Shown here: positions 11,810 through 26,300 of the stretch, piece by piece | Layout: every line of letters begins with the position of its first letter | How positions within the stretch are numbered: position 1 is the stretch's first letter | Origin: Spinacia oleracea | Lineage: Eukaryota; Streptophyta; Magnoliopsida; Caryophyllales; Amaranthaceae | DNA: 64,000 nt | Direction: 5' to 3' | Assembly: GCF_020520425.1 (NCBI RefSeq) | Contig: NC_079487.1 | Coordinates: 129,478,385-129,542,384, forward strand | Made by a program: the position numbers and the translations under genes | The notes under the pieces: model-generated | Told to the model about the DNA's origin: nothing | Database searches by the model: none | The model's input: only the letters and a program-made list of their open reading frames with translations

Positions 11810-12595
11810 TTAAGGATGATTAGTGAGCGGTTTCATTAGAGAATGACCCTTGTTTTTAGGAGATTGACCATCCAAAGGGAAGAAATAAGGGTAAAGCTCA
11901 TATCTAATGTAACAACTACTATACAACACTCTGCAACCCTGACTATTACTACAGAAACCCCCAAAATTCTGAATAGCTTCACCCAAACATTGAGCACAAG
12001 AGAGAGGAGATAAGTCCCTTGTGCACTGAACCAATGCATATAATGTCTCAAAATCTGTCAATTTCTTCTTATCTTTCGCTAATCCACCACTCGAAGGCTT
12101 CACCGCTTTGGACACGATTTTTTTGAATATATTCCCCAACTCATGGTTAAACATATCAGGGTCTGTTACATGTGCTGTGTTTGCATATAAGAAGCCATTT
12201 GAGGTATCCAAATGAGTAAAGAATTGATCTTGACTATGCCTTAAGAAGCAATAGTCATACCAAATCCGAGCATCAGATTGGCTAGGACAGAGTTCTCGGA
12301 CCTGTTTGGCCGCGTCTTGGATGCAGGCCAAACAGTCCTTGGACCCTAAATCACCTCGGCATTGAGCCAGGCCGTAGACCGTGTTATTGTTTTCGCCGTA
12401 TGAGGACTCAACAAAGGTGGCACCCTGTTGGAATTTGGTGACTATATCAGTTAATAAGTGGTCTATGTTGGCTGATATTGGGCTGCTACTGCTTATGAGG
12501 GTGTTTTGGTTGCAGTATTCTGTGGGATTATCAGCTGAAGTATATGTGACTGACAATAAAAGTAATGCAACAAATAATTGGGATAAGGAAGACAT
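11810..12595 (-). CDS. Cysteine-rich repeat secretory protein (two DUF26/Gnk2 domains)
   Basis: Single exon, 261 residues. A signal peptide (about 1-21, LFVALLLLSV core) precedes two Gnk2-homologous domains. Each has the C-x8-C-x2-C signature (CRGDLGSKDCLAC and CTRDLSPLSCAQC). There is no transmembrane segment or kinase, so it is a secreted apoplastic protein. Family members include the mannose-binding antifungal ginkbilobin and plasmodesmal proteins; an antifungal or stress role is inferred only. The frame has an earlier Met at 12667. I chose 12595 because it gives a clean signal peptide and because a TATA box (12645-12652) and a W-box lie between the two Met codons. Confidence 0.92.
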   Translation of the reverse strand: MSSLSQLFVALLLLSVTYTSADNPTEYCNQNTLISSSSPISANIDHLLTDIVTKFQQGATFVESSYGENNNTVYGLAQCRGDLGSKDCLACIQDAAKQVRELCPSQSDARIWYDYCFLRHSQDQFFTHLDTSNGFLYANTAHVTDPDMFNHELGNIFKKIVSKAVKPSSGGLAKDKKKLTDFETLYALVQCTRDLSPLSCAQCLGEAIQNFGGFCSNSQGCRVLYSSCYIRYELYPYFFPLDGQSPKNKGHSLMKPLTNHP

Positions 12596-12644
12596 TTGAT
12601 AAAAGTTTGTAATAATTTGGTTAGTTTCTTGCAAATTTGGGGAG

Positions 12645-12667
12645 TTTAAATAGTGGAGTATGGTCAA
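12645..12667 (-). promoter_or_regulatory. TATA box and W-box of the DUF26 gene
   Basis: On the minus strand TATTTAAA (12652-12645) lies 50 bp upstream of the chosen ATG. A WRKY-type TTGACC element (12667-12662) lies just upstream of it. A W-box at the core promoter would fit pathogen or stress induction of this family; that is inference. Confidence 0.6.
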
Positions 12668-12957
12668 CTAATACTAGCATTGATGTGGCTTAGAATGCTG
12701 CAGACATTATTGACGTTATTTCCGTTTGATTTATCAATATGTTTGAGTGTTAGGACAAACACACAATGTTGATAAGTCAAACGGAAAGAAAAACTAATAA
12801 TACTTTGACTTTCACGTGGTTCGATCTTCTAATCGACCTAATTAAACTATTTCTACAAGATAGTTTTCATATTTTTCTTGTTATATTTACCAAAAGACAA
12901 GATAATTAATATCCATATATTTGTTATATTTACCAAAAGAAATATGTATATATTTTT

Positions 12958-13696
12958 GGACAAATTATTTTGACCACCTAAAAAAATCGAAAAATGATAT
13001 TTTATCACCTAGAAAAATAAAACTTGTATTTGACCACCTAACAAAATAATAAAGTTTTTTGTTACCACCTAAAAACGGAAAATTTGAAAACATCGTTATT
13101 AGGGAACAACTACTCATGTGAGTTACGTTGTTTCGACTTGAATCAGTTACGTTGTTTCGACTTGAATCATTGTTGGAATTGCTAGATGACTTATCTCCCT
13201 CCATGAAGAGGGCTCCATAAAGGATTATTCATAGAGATAGTAAGACCAACAATATATATATTGCTTGATGACCACTTAAATCCTAAGATATATTGGTTTG
13301 GCCAGATTATTTCCTGGTGATGGCACCCACTTGGAAACACTCAAGATTTATGGTACTTAGTGAGTAATTAGAAGCAACCTCTCTTCATCTTAAACTACTT
13401 TTTCCTTTGTATATAGTTCATGTTTTCCATGCTTTGTTCTATAATCGACTCATTCTTTGAGTTGCATAAGTGATTGCAGTGGCTATATGACACTTGACTA
13501 CTTGAGTATACAATTCAGTCGAATCAAAGTAACTCACATTAGTAGTTGCCCACATAACGATTTCTTCAACTTTTCTGTTTTTAGGTGGTAAAAAACAACT
13601 TTTATTATTTTGTTAGGTGGTAAAATACAAGTTTTATTTTTTAGGTGGTAAAAAACAATTTTTTGATTTGTTTAGATGGTAAAAAACAATTTGTCC
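12958..13696. mobile_element. DNA transposon with long (about 150 bp) terminal inverted repeats
   Basis: Left end GGACAAATTATTTTGACCAC and right end (AACAATTTGTCC) are inverted copies. Each arm carries three or four modules with CCACCTA / TAGGTGG spaced by AT-rich linkers, and then a GTAACTCACAT match. The 740-bp element has no coding capacity. The superfamily is not certain; long arms suggest a foldback or Mutator-like origin. Confidence 0.75.
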
Positions 13697-13723
13697 TATT
13701 TTATTTTTTTTTAAAAAAATATA

Positions 13724-14017
13724 TACTTCCTCCGTGTTTTAAAAAGAGATACACTTTGACCGACACATAATTTTACGATCTAGAGGGAGTTGAATTTATT
13801 AAAATAAGATGAGAGTGATGTAGTAGGTGAATTATTTATTATAAAAAAGATGATGTGAGTAAGTGTATGTGAGGACACAAGTAAGAGAGACATGTCAAAA
13901 AAAGGAAGTGTATCACTTTTTAAAATACGGTCGTTTAAGAAAATTATACGATATATCTCTTTTTAAAATACGACCGTTTAAGGAAAATATATCTCTTTTT
14001 AAAATACGGAGGGAGTA
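13724..14017. mobile_element. Stowaway-like MITE with an internally duplicated right end
   Basis: Inverted ends TACTTCCTCCGTGTTTTAAA / TTTTTAAAATACGGAGGGAGTA (outer part). The right arm (ATCTCTTTTTAAAATACG followed by GACCGTTTAAGG) is present about three times in tandem at 13910-14010. Confidence 0.75.
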
Positions 14018-14495
14018 CGTATATATTTATATATACTTTTTATATTACTTCCTATTAAAATAGACACCTGGTGGAAAAAAAATCCAATAAAACTTTTTTT
14101 CACCCTTTGTTAATTTATTTATTTTAATATTAAAAATCAAGACATTTTGGGTAAAATAGACCAGAAGTCTAGCATTGTAAGAAGAAACTGTATTAAATTT
14201 ATACTATTTGAATTTATTGTCAAAATTTCTCTTTTTTATATGTACCCTGATAGAATTCTCCATGTACTAATGTTTGCTTAACATAATGCTAGTACTTTTT
14301 ATTAAACATATTGACTAGTATTTGAACCAATGTATCAAAATATCATTAAGTTGTCAAAAGGCCACGAAACTAAGTTGATTCGTGGATAAGAAATCAAAGC
14401 ACGTACATCCAAAACTAGCCGCAATTAACCGTCTATCCAAAACTAGCCGCAAATAAAAATGAACATTTGACTGATACAAGCCTAATCGTAGTGAC

Positions 14496-14816
14496 TATTC
14501 CCTTTGTCCCGGAATACTCGACCCGGTTTGACCAGCACAAAATTTAAGGGACTTGAATTGACTTATTTAATTTAATAGGTAGTAGTTGATAGTAGGGTAT
14601 TATTTTAATGTAGTTGGTGGGTGGTGGGTTAAAAGGTAGGGTTGGGGGAGAGTAGGGGTTGAATTTTTAATTATTTTTTGGGGTAGGTGGGTTAATAGGG
14701 TTGGAGTGAGAAATAATATAATATTGTTAGAATATTTCCATTTTTAGAAACAGATCAAGTATTAAGAGACGGCCCGATAAAGAAAACAGGTCAAGTATTA
14801 CGGGACGGAGGGAGTA
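14496..14816. mobile_element. Stowaway-like MITE
   Basis: Inverted ends TATTCCCTTTGTCCCGGAAT / TATTACGGGACGGAGGGAGTA (outer part), with CTCGACCCGGTTTGACC matched by GGTCAAG on the other side. About 320 bp, purine-rich GGGTTGGTGGG-type interior, non-coding. Confidence 0.8.
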
Positions 14817-17310
14817 TGATTTTACGTATATATATACATACGACTAGTAGTTAAGATCGAAAATTAAGCAACTAGTCAAATCGATCAATTAATCCATTGT
14901 TTTATGAAGGATACCAATGTGATTGACAACCGATGTGCTATTTTGTTTAAAATGGAGAAACATAGAAGAGTTAGCATTAGAATGCCTTGATTAAGTTAGC
15001 CAGATGTCACGTGATAACAGCGTCACACTTTCGTTAGATTAACTAGTCAAGACACTTTGATACACAACTAATGCTAAATGTTGCTACGAAAGTTTAGTGA
15101 GAAATTGCTAAGGCAACAAGTCTTTAGGCATTTGAAAAAGAATGTTTTGTATTGCTTAAGAGAGTTGTACAAGTGTTTGATGATCTGTACAAATGAATAG
15201 CGAGGCCTATTTATTCGCTCTAGTCTTAGAGAGTTCTACATCCAGAGGATTCTATAAGCTCCTTGAAAAAGTATTCTCTATGAATTTAGAATGTTCTCAC
15301 CTCCACATAAATCTTTAGATACAAAGAGGCTTTTAAATTTATCTAGGAAAAAATATGTGCAAGGATTATCTAGGCTCATTCAAGGTAGAACCGCCAAGAA
15401 AAAACTAAGCTAGAATGCACAAGAGCACTCCAGAACCTTTCAGAGGCACCCGAAAAGCTTGTTGCACCATCGGGTCTGTGTGGACCTCAAAACCCATTCT
15501 AGCCCAACCCGTTGTCTTCATTGGGACAAAATATGTGGGATCCCCAAGTTACAGCCCAGTCAAAACCCATTTGACCACCAAACAACCCATTATTACGTTA
15601 TTGTCTGTCTAGTGTTCACTAAAAATTTATGGCTATTAATTTCAATAGGGGGTGGGTGCTCCTCTTACGGCCACCGCCCAGGCATCTCGCATTCAGACCC
15701 CATAGCCAATAATGTTGCCTTGCCTCCTACTTCCATCGCCCACGCAATGTCATCTAATGCCTTGGTGACGGACATTTAGAGACGGCTCGTGACAAAGAAC
15801 TCACCTGCATCGGAACTCGCAGGTTGCGATGAGCGAGAGCTCACTACGGAAATCGTGGTGACAACGAGCGAGAGCTCGTGCCCTGAGATTTGTTTGGGCT
15901 TAGGTTATTATGTATTTCCGCATCTATTAAATGGAGTACCATATACGGAGTATTAAAATTCCGTAGATGATAACCTATCATGATATTCAGAATTTTGTAA
16001 TATGTATTTCTCAAGATCAATTAATCTTTCATTTCCTCTGCAATGGGTACGTAGTTAATTCATTGTTATTAACCACGTTAAAATTGCATTCTTTATTTGT
16101 GCTCTTCATTATCTTTCTTGCATACTATGTTATAACAAACTGGTATAACAAGCCTACATCACCTCGTTGCAGTTAGCAACAACCAAACATTTTCCTATAT
16201 ATACAGTTCCACAAATGTAACACTAATTGTGAATCTTCCACCAATAAGAGGAACATCTAGAAGTTTCAAATAGAAGAACAGAAGGTGGTGTGAATAGAAG
16301 AGCGACAACAAGAATAAGTAATGCATTCCACATTAGATGCAACTCTGGTAATTGCCCACTAATTAATGGCGCCTATATAATCAATAATCAAATGCTAGTC
16401 CTATATAGTAAAACATAGAGACATTCAATTGAATATTTTAACCAATCAAGAATTAGTTGACTAATGATGTTCCATGTTTGCATCATTTCATTAAAACATC
16501 ATAAACAAAAGCCAAAAAAACATTTTGATTTGTGTACAAGTTAAAAATGCATAGATTAATTGTTTTGTTGCCTAACTAGTATGAAGAATTTCGTACTTAC
16601 TCAAATCAATTTGTGCTAAAATATTGACTTACTAACAAAAAGCTCGTGCATTGCCTCGTATTGCTCGTATTACCAAATATTATTGAACCAATTTCAATAT
16701 GTTTAAATTACTAAATATATAATAATTAACCAATTAAGTAATATTATGCGTTAGTTTTTAAATTACAAGCACGCATCGCGTGCATGGAATAGTAATAGTA
16801 TAATATAACTATTTGATCACATTTACTAACTATTTGATTGAATAATATAAGTAGTTGGTAAGAAGTTAGTGTTATACATAAGACTGTCATATCGTTTTTT
16901 GTATAGAACTGGATTGAGTGACTTCCTATAAGAAAGATAAAGTGGTAAAACTAAATATTTTATACGAAATATTCCGTATAAGTTTAAAATTGTTACTCCG
17001 TAATATGGGTAAAGGGTAATTTTTTAAGTACGGACGAAAATAATAAATGGTTTAAACAAAATGGGGACAATCGGACAGAGGACGAAGATGTGCCCAAATC
17101 TACCCATCCCTAATAGCTTATTGTCTTATTGCCTTTGCTAATATTCCAAGCCTTTCACTCTCACAATTCACTACCTCCACCCGCTAATCACGCATTGTCC
17201 TCTGCCACCACCACTATTTGCCTCACTCTAAAGCTAAACCCTCTTCCCTTTTTCAAACCCCAAAACACCCATTTTCCCCCTCTCTTTCAAACACAAATTC
17301 AATCAATAAA
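14817..17310. other. Spacer between the DUF26 and Rab genes, probable old retroelement debris
   Basis: No gene recognised. 15060-15400 resembles copia-type LTR text and 15420-15890 has retroelement-like but unassignable sequence; the pieces are broken and old. Near 16768 a GCACGCATCGCGTGC hairpin resembles Helitron-type ends without the rest. The stretch 17040-17310 is probably promoter and 5' untranslated region of the Rab gene. Confidence 0.4.
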
Positions 17311-20300
17311 ATGGGTGACGAAGAAGAAACAGGGGAAGATTACCTGTTCAAAATAGTAGTAATTGGGGATTCAGCAGTGGGTAAATCCAATTTACTGTCA
17401 AGATTTGCAAGAAATGAATTTGACCACAATACAAAAGCAACAATTGGGGTTGAATTTCAGACAGTTTGTGTTGAAATTAATGGGAAAGAAGTGAAAGCAC
17501 AGATCTGGGATACTGCTGGTCAAGAGAGATTTAGAGCTGTTACTTCTGCTTATTATAGAGGTGCTGTTGGTGCTCTTCTTGTCTATGATATTAGTCGCAA
17601 AACCACTTTTGAAAGTGTTAGTCGTTGGCTTGATGAACTCAATAGTATGCCCCACTTAACCTTCTACTTCATTTTCTTACTTCACTTTTTCTGGTTCTTT
17701 TTGCTGATTTTATTATTTGAGTAACGTGTTCTGCTTAATATATTTTGCATTGTTTGGAAAATTTTCTTCAATTTTATTACATTTTGTGAAATGGGGTTTT
17801 TGTTTGTCCTAAATTGAAGCTCGGTGTAATGAGGTTTTATGATTTTAGTACATTTTGTGAAATGGGGTTTGTTTAATTGCTTCATATTTTGTAAAAAAAT
17901 TGAACCTTGGGGAAATTGAATTATGTTTCTTCTCTTCTGAATTAGATGTTTTAGGATTTGCTGAAAATGGAAAGTTGGGATTTTTTTGTTCTGTTTTCCT
18001 TGGTTCAATGATGTTGATGAATGTTGTGCATGTACAAAAGTACGATGATATAAGATGGTGAGGTTATTCAACTGAATTTTGTGTACTTGGAATTTTAGAA
18101 TTTGTTTCTCAATTAAAACTACTTCCAAACAAATTAGCTTTGCTGCATTGGAGTTTTACTGGTTTTAGGAGTTTGATTGTCTTGTGCAAGTTGTAGATAA
18201 GTTTGTTACTTTGTATAACCTCCGTACCAATAAAGTTTACAGCCATGGAGTAATGGTAAAAACTAAAAAGGGTGTTTTGGTAAGGAATTGTTTTTAGGAT
18301 TCGACTGTCTGTTGGTGTGATGATGCTTATGAAACTACTGTCACTAGTCCTCACGACTCCACGAGTGTTTGCAGTGTTGATCATATTCAACTCCAAGTCC
18401 TGAAATGATCCGGTTTTCTGGTTTGGTGACAAGGGCTTAATTCCCATTCAGTGATAGAACATAGACTCTTTAATGCCAGATCTCAATTCATTTAGATTGA
18501 TGGTTAATCATCTGACAATTGACAAACACACATGTTAGTTTAGATGAACAACACAAGAGGGGGGGTGAATTAGTGTTTGTAGATGTTGGATATACTTTTT
18601 CGCGGAATTAAAAACATTAAGAGATTGCAAGAGAGATTTTAGCGTGGAAACCTCTCTACCCTAATAGAGAGGAAAAACCACGGTCCCGTAGGGACTTAAA
18701 CCCTTTTACTAATTAGGAAAATCACAGTTCCCTGAACTCAACTCCCTTATGAACAGTCCCTCAACCGTTCCTTCTCAATGATCTCTCTAGAGATCTTCTC
18801 TCTCAACTCTTCAGCTCGACTCAAGCTGATTCTCTCAATTACAAGGTTCACTCAAACCCCTTCCCAACTCTCAAGTATAAAAGATAGAATAACAAATAGA
18901 ATCTGAAATTATGCTGGAGCAGGAACTACGTATGTGGAACAGGAACTGACGGTACTGACGTGGGTTATAATGTAGATTTAACTTAAGCACGTAACACCAC
19001 TAAGTCAGACCATTTTCCTAGACTTATGAATGCAGTATATATAGTGATGCATGTTACCTATTAACCCTAGAAGATATATTTTATGTTTATCTTTTATTTA
19101 GGCCGGAATCCTAGACCTAATAGAACTCTATCATGATAGACTTTTATCCTAAGACTTTAACAAACATATGATCGAATAATAACTCTTTATGCAGTAGATA
19201 TATTAATGAAAACTCTATCTAAATGACACTCCTTTCCTATCATGACTCTTAAATAAGATAAACATTATTTAACCATTAACTAATGCAATCCTAATTACTA
19301 TCAAACACATAATCCTAACTATACTAAAACTCCTTAGTACATGACTTAGTATTATTATGTTTAGACTTCTATTAGGACACAAACTCTAAGGTAACGTGAT
19401 CTAAATACTATACTCATGCAATCCTATATACTACATGCAGACTAGGACCAGTACCCTCGTCATTGACACTGTTCCACGTACGTTGTTCCACCAGCTCCGA
19501 ACTTTCAGTTTCTAAAACAAATCTATTAAGCACACTAATGCTACTAGATTTTCTTCTCTTCTCTTTCTCTGTACTTGTACTCTTAATTCTCCTCGAGTCC
19601 AAGTTCCTCTTCTCTTGGATTCTCTAACTCTTGAATCCTCGTTCTTCCTGTAAGTCTTTGGGTCTTCTTCAAAGTCTTACCTACACACGTCATTTGCATG
19701 CATAATAAACCACGTTAGATATTGAGTCAAGTATGATAAATATGCATAAATCATATATTATAATATTTGCTTAACTAAAATACACATAGGATAATATGGA
19801 ATATAATATACTAGTTGATAAATACTATTCCTATCCTAATATGAACTTAATATTTACGGCAAGTATTATGTGACTCAAACACCTAAAATACATTAAATCT
19901 AGACAGTCCTATATTATGCATAATACTAATTATAAAAGCTTAAACTCTAAACATTTAATCTTTCCTAACATGCTTATGCAAACTAAAACTCTTAGACTCC
20001 TACATCGTCTACAATGCACCATAATATATGATAAATGAGACCAGCTATGATATGCATTCCTAGAAGACTCCTAATGCATATATAACTATATGAAGAGTCC
20101 TAATCACACACAACTATATGTACGTATGATAGGATATTATAAGAGACCTAAACTAATGCAAAGTCCTAAGTCTAATAAACAACTTATCCCAATATGGACT
20201 CTTAGTTACACATGCATATAACGAACATATTAGGATGCAAATATGAAAGAACTATATGCACTCCTAAACTCTATTGATGCACGCATGCGTATCTCGTACA

Positions 20301-23300
20301 GGTGACTGGGAACAGGAACAGTCAGACAACTAGGAACTCTGTTAAACTGTTTCTGATCTCTTTCTTGTTGTTTCTGCTGGACCATATAAAGTATCATTTC
20401 GTTCCTCCTTTGTCACTTTACTTACCACATGAAGTTTACCAATGTAAATGCTAATTTACATATAAACAACATGTATAACGTAGCCATCTCCGCTCTCGTC
20501 AACAATAGCTTATCATTGCTCATGTCCCTTGTCTCTTGGTTTAATCATAGCTTGTTCTTCCTATGCACATCTTAGCACACATGTTAATTAGATAATCATC
20601 ATTTGTTTATAATCATCAAAACCTCACTACTCAACAATTTCCCCCATTTTGATGATGACAAACTAATGATGCTTATCACAATTTAAGCAATAAATCGATT
20701 CCACTTATTCCCCCTTAATTTTGTAAACCAACAACTTATGAACAAGTATAATGACATAGTAAGAGCAATACTAATAAACACCATATAGATAAGGATTTAG
20801 ATTGTATTATATCAAACAATAAGCATCATACATACTCTTCCCCCTTTTGGCATTATCGAAAAGGGTTACTTTGCACACAATCTTTTTAGGTTAACCATAC
20901 ACACCCCGAGTTTATATGTCACACACACCACCTGATAGGTTAGACACTTGTTTGTCACAAAAGTCCTCGAGTTTCCAATTTCGAACTAAGGATGTTGTTG
21001 CTACATAATTCCAATTCACAATCCAAAGACCCAATGTTAGAAGCAATGAAGTAACTTGACAAATAATATAAAAAAAAGTTAGAAGAAAATGGTTTCATTG
21101 TTTAATTGCCAAGGGCGAGAATTAAGTAGAAATGGTGTGAAGAAAAGGCTTGGTGAATAATCGAGTAGAGGGAACCAAGGGTAGATGATGTGTTTGTGGT
21201 TTCTTCTTTTAAATGAGGTCCTCAACAATCATTAGAGCTTTTTAATGAATATGAAACCAAACCCAACACACCTCCATCTCTTTGTATGTAGCACCTTATC
21301 GTACCAAGTTCCCATATATCACCAATCTTCCATAAGGAACTGACATCATAGTGAAACATGGACTGACTGCTGAAATCAGTGCCTGCAGTGGCTGTTCAAC
21401 TTACCAAGTTTAGTGGAACAGGAACTAACATTAGTGTTGCTTCCTTTTCCTGTTCCTGGTCCTAGAACCGTCTGTTCCTTTACTGCTCAACGAGTGTATG
21501 AGTTTAAATTTCTGTAACTCATTGATATTCTTCATAATAATTGAATTCTAGGAGAAAATAATAAAGTACAAGAATTGATCACCTTTGCTTCAATTTTTTG
21601 ATTTTTTGATTTTTTTTTTTTTTTGATTTTTTTTTTTTTTGATTTTTTTTTTTTTTTTGAAACAAAGGCGTCATTACAAAATTTTGAGCTTTCCTAGAGT
21701 ATAAGATCATATAATAATATAGAAAGGACTTACCATTAAATATAAGTTCCACCATCGAATATCAAAATCATGTTCAATGTTCCCTACCTTATTCCCCCTG
21801 AGTTCCTTACCATCTTCTTTCATGCGGAACCTTGTAGAAGTGAAGTTCCATATGATACCTAGTAAATTTCTATGTGATACGTACATCATATGGTGATTTT
21901 CCTTCAAAGCTTTTATTGATAAATAATAACCCGCTGCTTCTACTTCATCTTTGACTTCCCTCTCAAAACATATTCATAATTATTACTCTTCATGCATCGT
22001 CGAACCATAGGAAAGAAGAATATATTTTTGGAGTTCAAGGGTAGTGAGAGTGTGAAGTGGTAGAGTACACATATGATATGAGATAAGGAAAGAACATTCA
22101 AAATTATTGAAAGATGATATGGAGAAAGACAAGATCAGGATTGTAGAGTATGATTGAACTTAGCACACACCCACAATCATAAGATTGTAGAATTATGCTA
22201 ATGGCTCGGCCTGGGTAGGCTCAACCCAATCACGAAAACACAAACCTGACTTGGGGAATGATATTGGTATTGAAAGTTTGTTCCCTCTAAAAGATTTAAA
22301 AAGAAGTGCAATTTTTCAGGAACACTACTGCCTTGTTCCTTCAACGTTTCTTTCATTGTTCCTTTGGCAACTTAGGAATTTTGTATTGGGACAACATCCA
22401 AATTTCTCAACGAGTCCTCTAATAATTTTGGGCAAGTGAATATGTCTTTTAAAAACATGAGAATTGAATGTGACACATTGACTTATAGGCGTGCATGATT
22501 TACTTCAATTGAAAAGTGTACAAGGGCCCTAAACGAAAAGTTCATTTGGGAAAAGAGTACTTTATGCTCATGTTAGTTTCAACAAGTCTTGTTCCTTTAC
22601 TACTTGGTGATAGCATCAAAAGAATTTATTCACATGAAATAGCATTTAGAAAGTTGCTTAAAATAAATGGTGCGATATTCATGCAATTTGACACATCATT
22701 AATATGAGTAAGAGTGTTATACCTCACATGGTCCAAACTTGCTTGAAAACATTGGATATGGTTTGATCATTGATGGCTTGCTTACGAGTTTCATTAAGTG
22801 TTAGTTTCACATGTACTCCAGTTGCTCCTTGTGACACCTTTTAATTGTTGAGATCTTGTTCGCGTTCTTTTCTTCTTTGCTGGAACGCTCTAAGTGATGC
22901 TGAATGGTTCGTCTCAACTGCTTCATGTTCCCTGTTCCTCTTTCATCTGAACAGGAACTCGTTCTATTTCCTTTGGTCTTTATGCTTGACTATGCTTCTT
23001 CATCTTGGTTTGTCTCTCGTAGATCTGAGGAATAAGTTGCATTGGCCAGTTTGGGGTCTTTATTAACCAGTAAAGCATCTTTGTTTTCGCTCACAATGAT
23101 GTAATCTAAAATTAAGACCCAAGTGTAATCTTTTGTGCAATTATAAAGTTAGTAGGTTAGTCTTCAAGAAATAAATATATATTAAAGCATAGAAATAAAT
23201 ATACAGAAAATTCAAGACGTGGATACTCCCTTTTGATAGTCTCTTACAACAGTACACCTTGTTGATGTTCCTTGTTGTATATTCACTAAGAGAGTTGTTC

Positions 23301-26300
23301 CCGAACTTCTGTTATATTTGTGAAATTTGAGTTCCTCATGAGTTGGACCAGGAACTTATGCGTCGGCGTCAAAGCCTTCTCATGGATAAGTTGTTTTTCG
23401 TTCCTGTATTCTTAGGTACTTCAGTCGTTCCTTCAAATCTTGGTCTCTGTTTCCTTGATACGTGGAACATATTTTTACGCTTCAATTTCATTTACTTTAA
23501 GAATAGACCTTCAAAACCTTATCGTTAATTTGCACAACTAACCAAATACAAAGTGAAGTTAATAATATAAGAAATAAAAGAAACAAAGTAAATCACACAA
23601 AGTAAATAAGGATTTTGATTAAACTCCCTTCTTCATATTACTCATAACTCAGTCTCCTTAACGTAGTCTTTGAAACTTCAATTTAATCCATATGAGTTTG
23701 TTCGTTGTCTTCATCCATCTTGATTACAAGGAACTGATTTGTTGTGGAGGAATTGAATTTGACTTTTTACTGTTTTCTTATCCAGTTCCTACTGCGCCTG
23801 TTCCTAATATTTCAACGGACCTTAAGGGATATACCATCTTTCCTTTCTTCTTTGTGTGATTCGTTAGCTGTTCATTTCTTCGTTATAGATCTCTTGCATA
23901 ATGATATAAACCTGTAATACAACTTCTCTTCTAGAACCTCTTTTAAAGGCTTTTCGTGAGAACGCACTTATATGTCTTCAAATATGTGCATGAATGCCAT
24001 TTTTATCATGAGCTTTATATTGTCTTTTCTCACATATGGCCTGCAAAATAGATCAGTTCTTGGTCTTGGGTACCCAAATTTGCTTGAGTCCCTTCTTGTT
24101 AGTAGGAGTAGTCATATGTGCCCCTTTTTTTTTTTCAAATATGTTCTACTATACTACTAATACTAACAAGATTAATTATGCATTCATATGGTACTGAATA
24201 AGTAAATAGTTCATAATGCATAACCTTCTTGACTTTAGGCATACTATTTGAGAATATTAAAATAACAGTGCCTAAATAATTCAGTTCCCATAAGTAGGAA
24301 CAATCAGTTCCTCCAGATTTGTTCCTTGTACTGTTTCTAGTGAGATGAAGATTGATAATTTTTTTTTTTGAAATGATTTGAAAACCTACTCTTCCATTGA
24401 AGACACATAAAAATCGTATTTAAAACAGTTAAAGTCGAATTTCAAATTCTAAAAATAGATAAGGTCATCTTTACTAGAAACAGTTGTAGGAACATGTCTG
24501 AGTTCCATCAAAGTCAATTGAAAACTTAAAGTCGGAAATTTCCATATAAGCTACCTACATGTGTTCAACACTTCACCAATAAGAAACTTATTTTGATTCG
24601 TAAAACCTGTTTTGAAATTGATATGACTTGTTCCATAAACGATATATAGGTTGTTCCTAGTAAATTCAGATTTTGAAAATTTTATTTTGAAAATCTGATT
24701 TTTCCTTTTTATTTGCATTATGAAGAAGTTCAATAATTTTTAAACACAGATTTCAAAACTCTTTTGGAACCAAAAATTGTTTTACCGAAAACAACACAAG
24801 GAACAACGAATCTCAGTTCCATCTCAATAATTTTGGTGTTCATGGTCACGTGGTTCAATTCAAGTTACATGACCTTTTCGAAAATTTGCAAAAACAATTT
24901 TTGATATCTCAAATCAATATTGCTTTTAACAAGTCTTGTTGCACACATGTTCCTGGTAAAATATTTATGAAACAAATTCTTTGCAATTTTTAAAATCTAT
25001 TTAAAAATCAAACTTTTCAGATTCAAGATAATAAAATTATATTTCAAACTTTTTGGAAAAATAGAAATATTTTTAATATCGACAAGACTAGTAGAAAATT
25101 TTAATTTTGCTGGAATTGTGCAACAAACAAGACCACTTTGTTCCTCTTCAAAACCGCAAGAACTATTTTAAATTTAAAGCAAAGCCCTATTGAAAACTTG
25201 TAAATGAACATGGTTAATTCAAGGTTGCTCACAATCAATCGTTGATTTCTATTTCTGCGTTACGGAATGAACACACATATGGCCAATAATATATAACGTA
25301 TGATGTTCATAATATTTAACAATTAAGAGCGAACATAAATAATATCATAAAGATTGAAAATTTACCTCTAATTATTTTTCTTCAATCTTTGTGTTAATCA
25401 TCATCATCAAATACGTGCTATCCTCCTTTTCGTCCATCAGGAACAGCAGAATTGTGGGAACTGTTTCTTTCATAACATTGTTCATCTTTTCCCGGATCAC
25501 TCATCAGAATTACCTGTAAAATATAGAGCACCAGCTCTGATACCAATTGTTAGTTTAGATGAACAACACAAGAGGGGGGGTGAATTAGTGTTTGTAGATG
25601 TTGGATATACTTTTTCGCGGAATTAAAAACATTAAGAGATTGCAAGAGAGATTTTAGCGTGGAAACCTCTCTACCCTAATAGAGAGGAAAAACCACGGCC
25701 CCGTAGGGACTTAAACCCTTTTACTAATTAGGAAAATCACAGTTCCCTGAACTCAACTCCCTTATGAACAGTCCCTCAACCGTTCCTTCTCAATGATCTC
25801 TCTAGAGATCTTCTCTCTCAACTCTTCAGCTCGACTCAAGCTGATTCTCTCAATTACAAGGTTCACTCAAACCCCTTCCCAACTCTCAAGTATAAAAGAT
25901 AGAATAACAAATAGAATCTGAAATTATGCTGGAGCAGGAACTACGTATGTGGAACAGGAACTGACGGTACTGACGTGGGTTATAATGTAGATTTAACTTA
26001 AGCACGTAACACCACTAAGTCAGACCATTTTCCTAGACTTATGAATGCAGTATATATAGTGATGCATGTTACCTATTAACCCTAGAAGATATATTTTATG
26101 TTTATCTTTTATTTAGGCCGGAATCCTAGACCTAATAGAACTCTATCATGATAGACTTTTATCCTAAGACTCTAACAAACATATGATCGAATAATAACTC
26201 TTTATGCAGTAGATATATTAATGAAAACTCTATCTAAATGACACTCCTTTCCTATCATGACTCTTAAATAAGATAAACATTATTTAACCATTAACTAATG

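Noticed and set aside
12593-12667. Upstream in-frame Met extending the DUF26 protein by 24 residues
   Set aside because: The added residues lack signal-peptide character and lie upstream of a good TATA box, so the inner Met is the better start.
16768-16800. Helitron 3' end at the GCACGCATCGCGTGC hairpin
   Set aside because: No CTAG/CTRR end at the right distance and no matching TC start was found.
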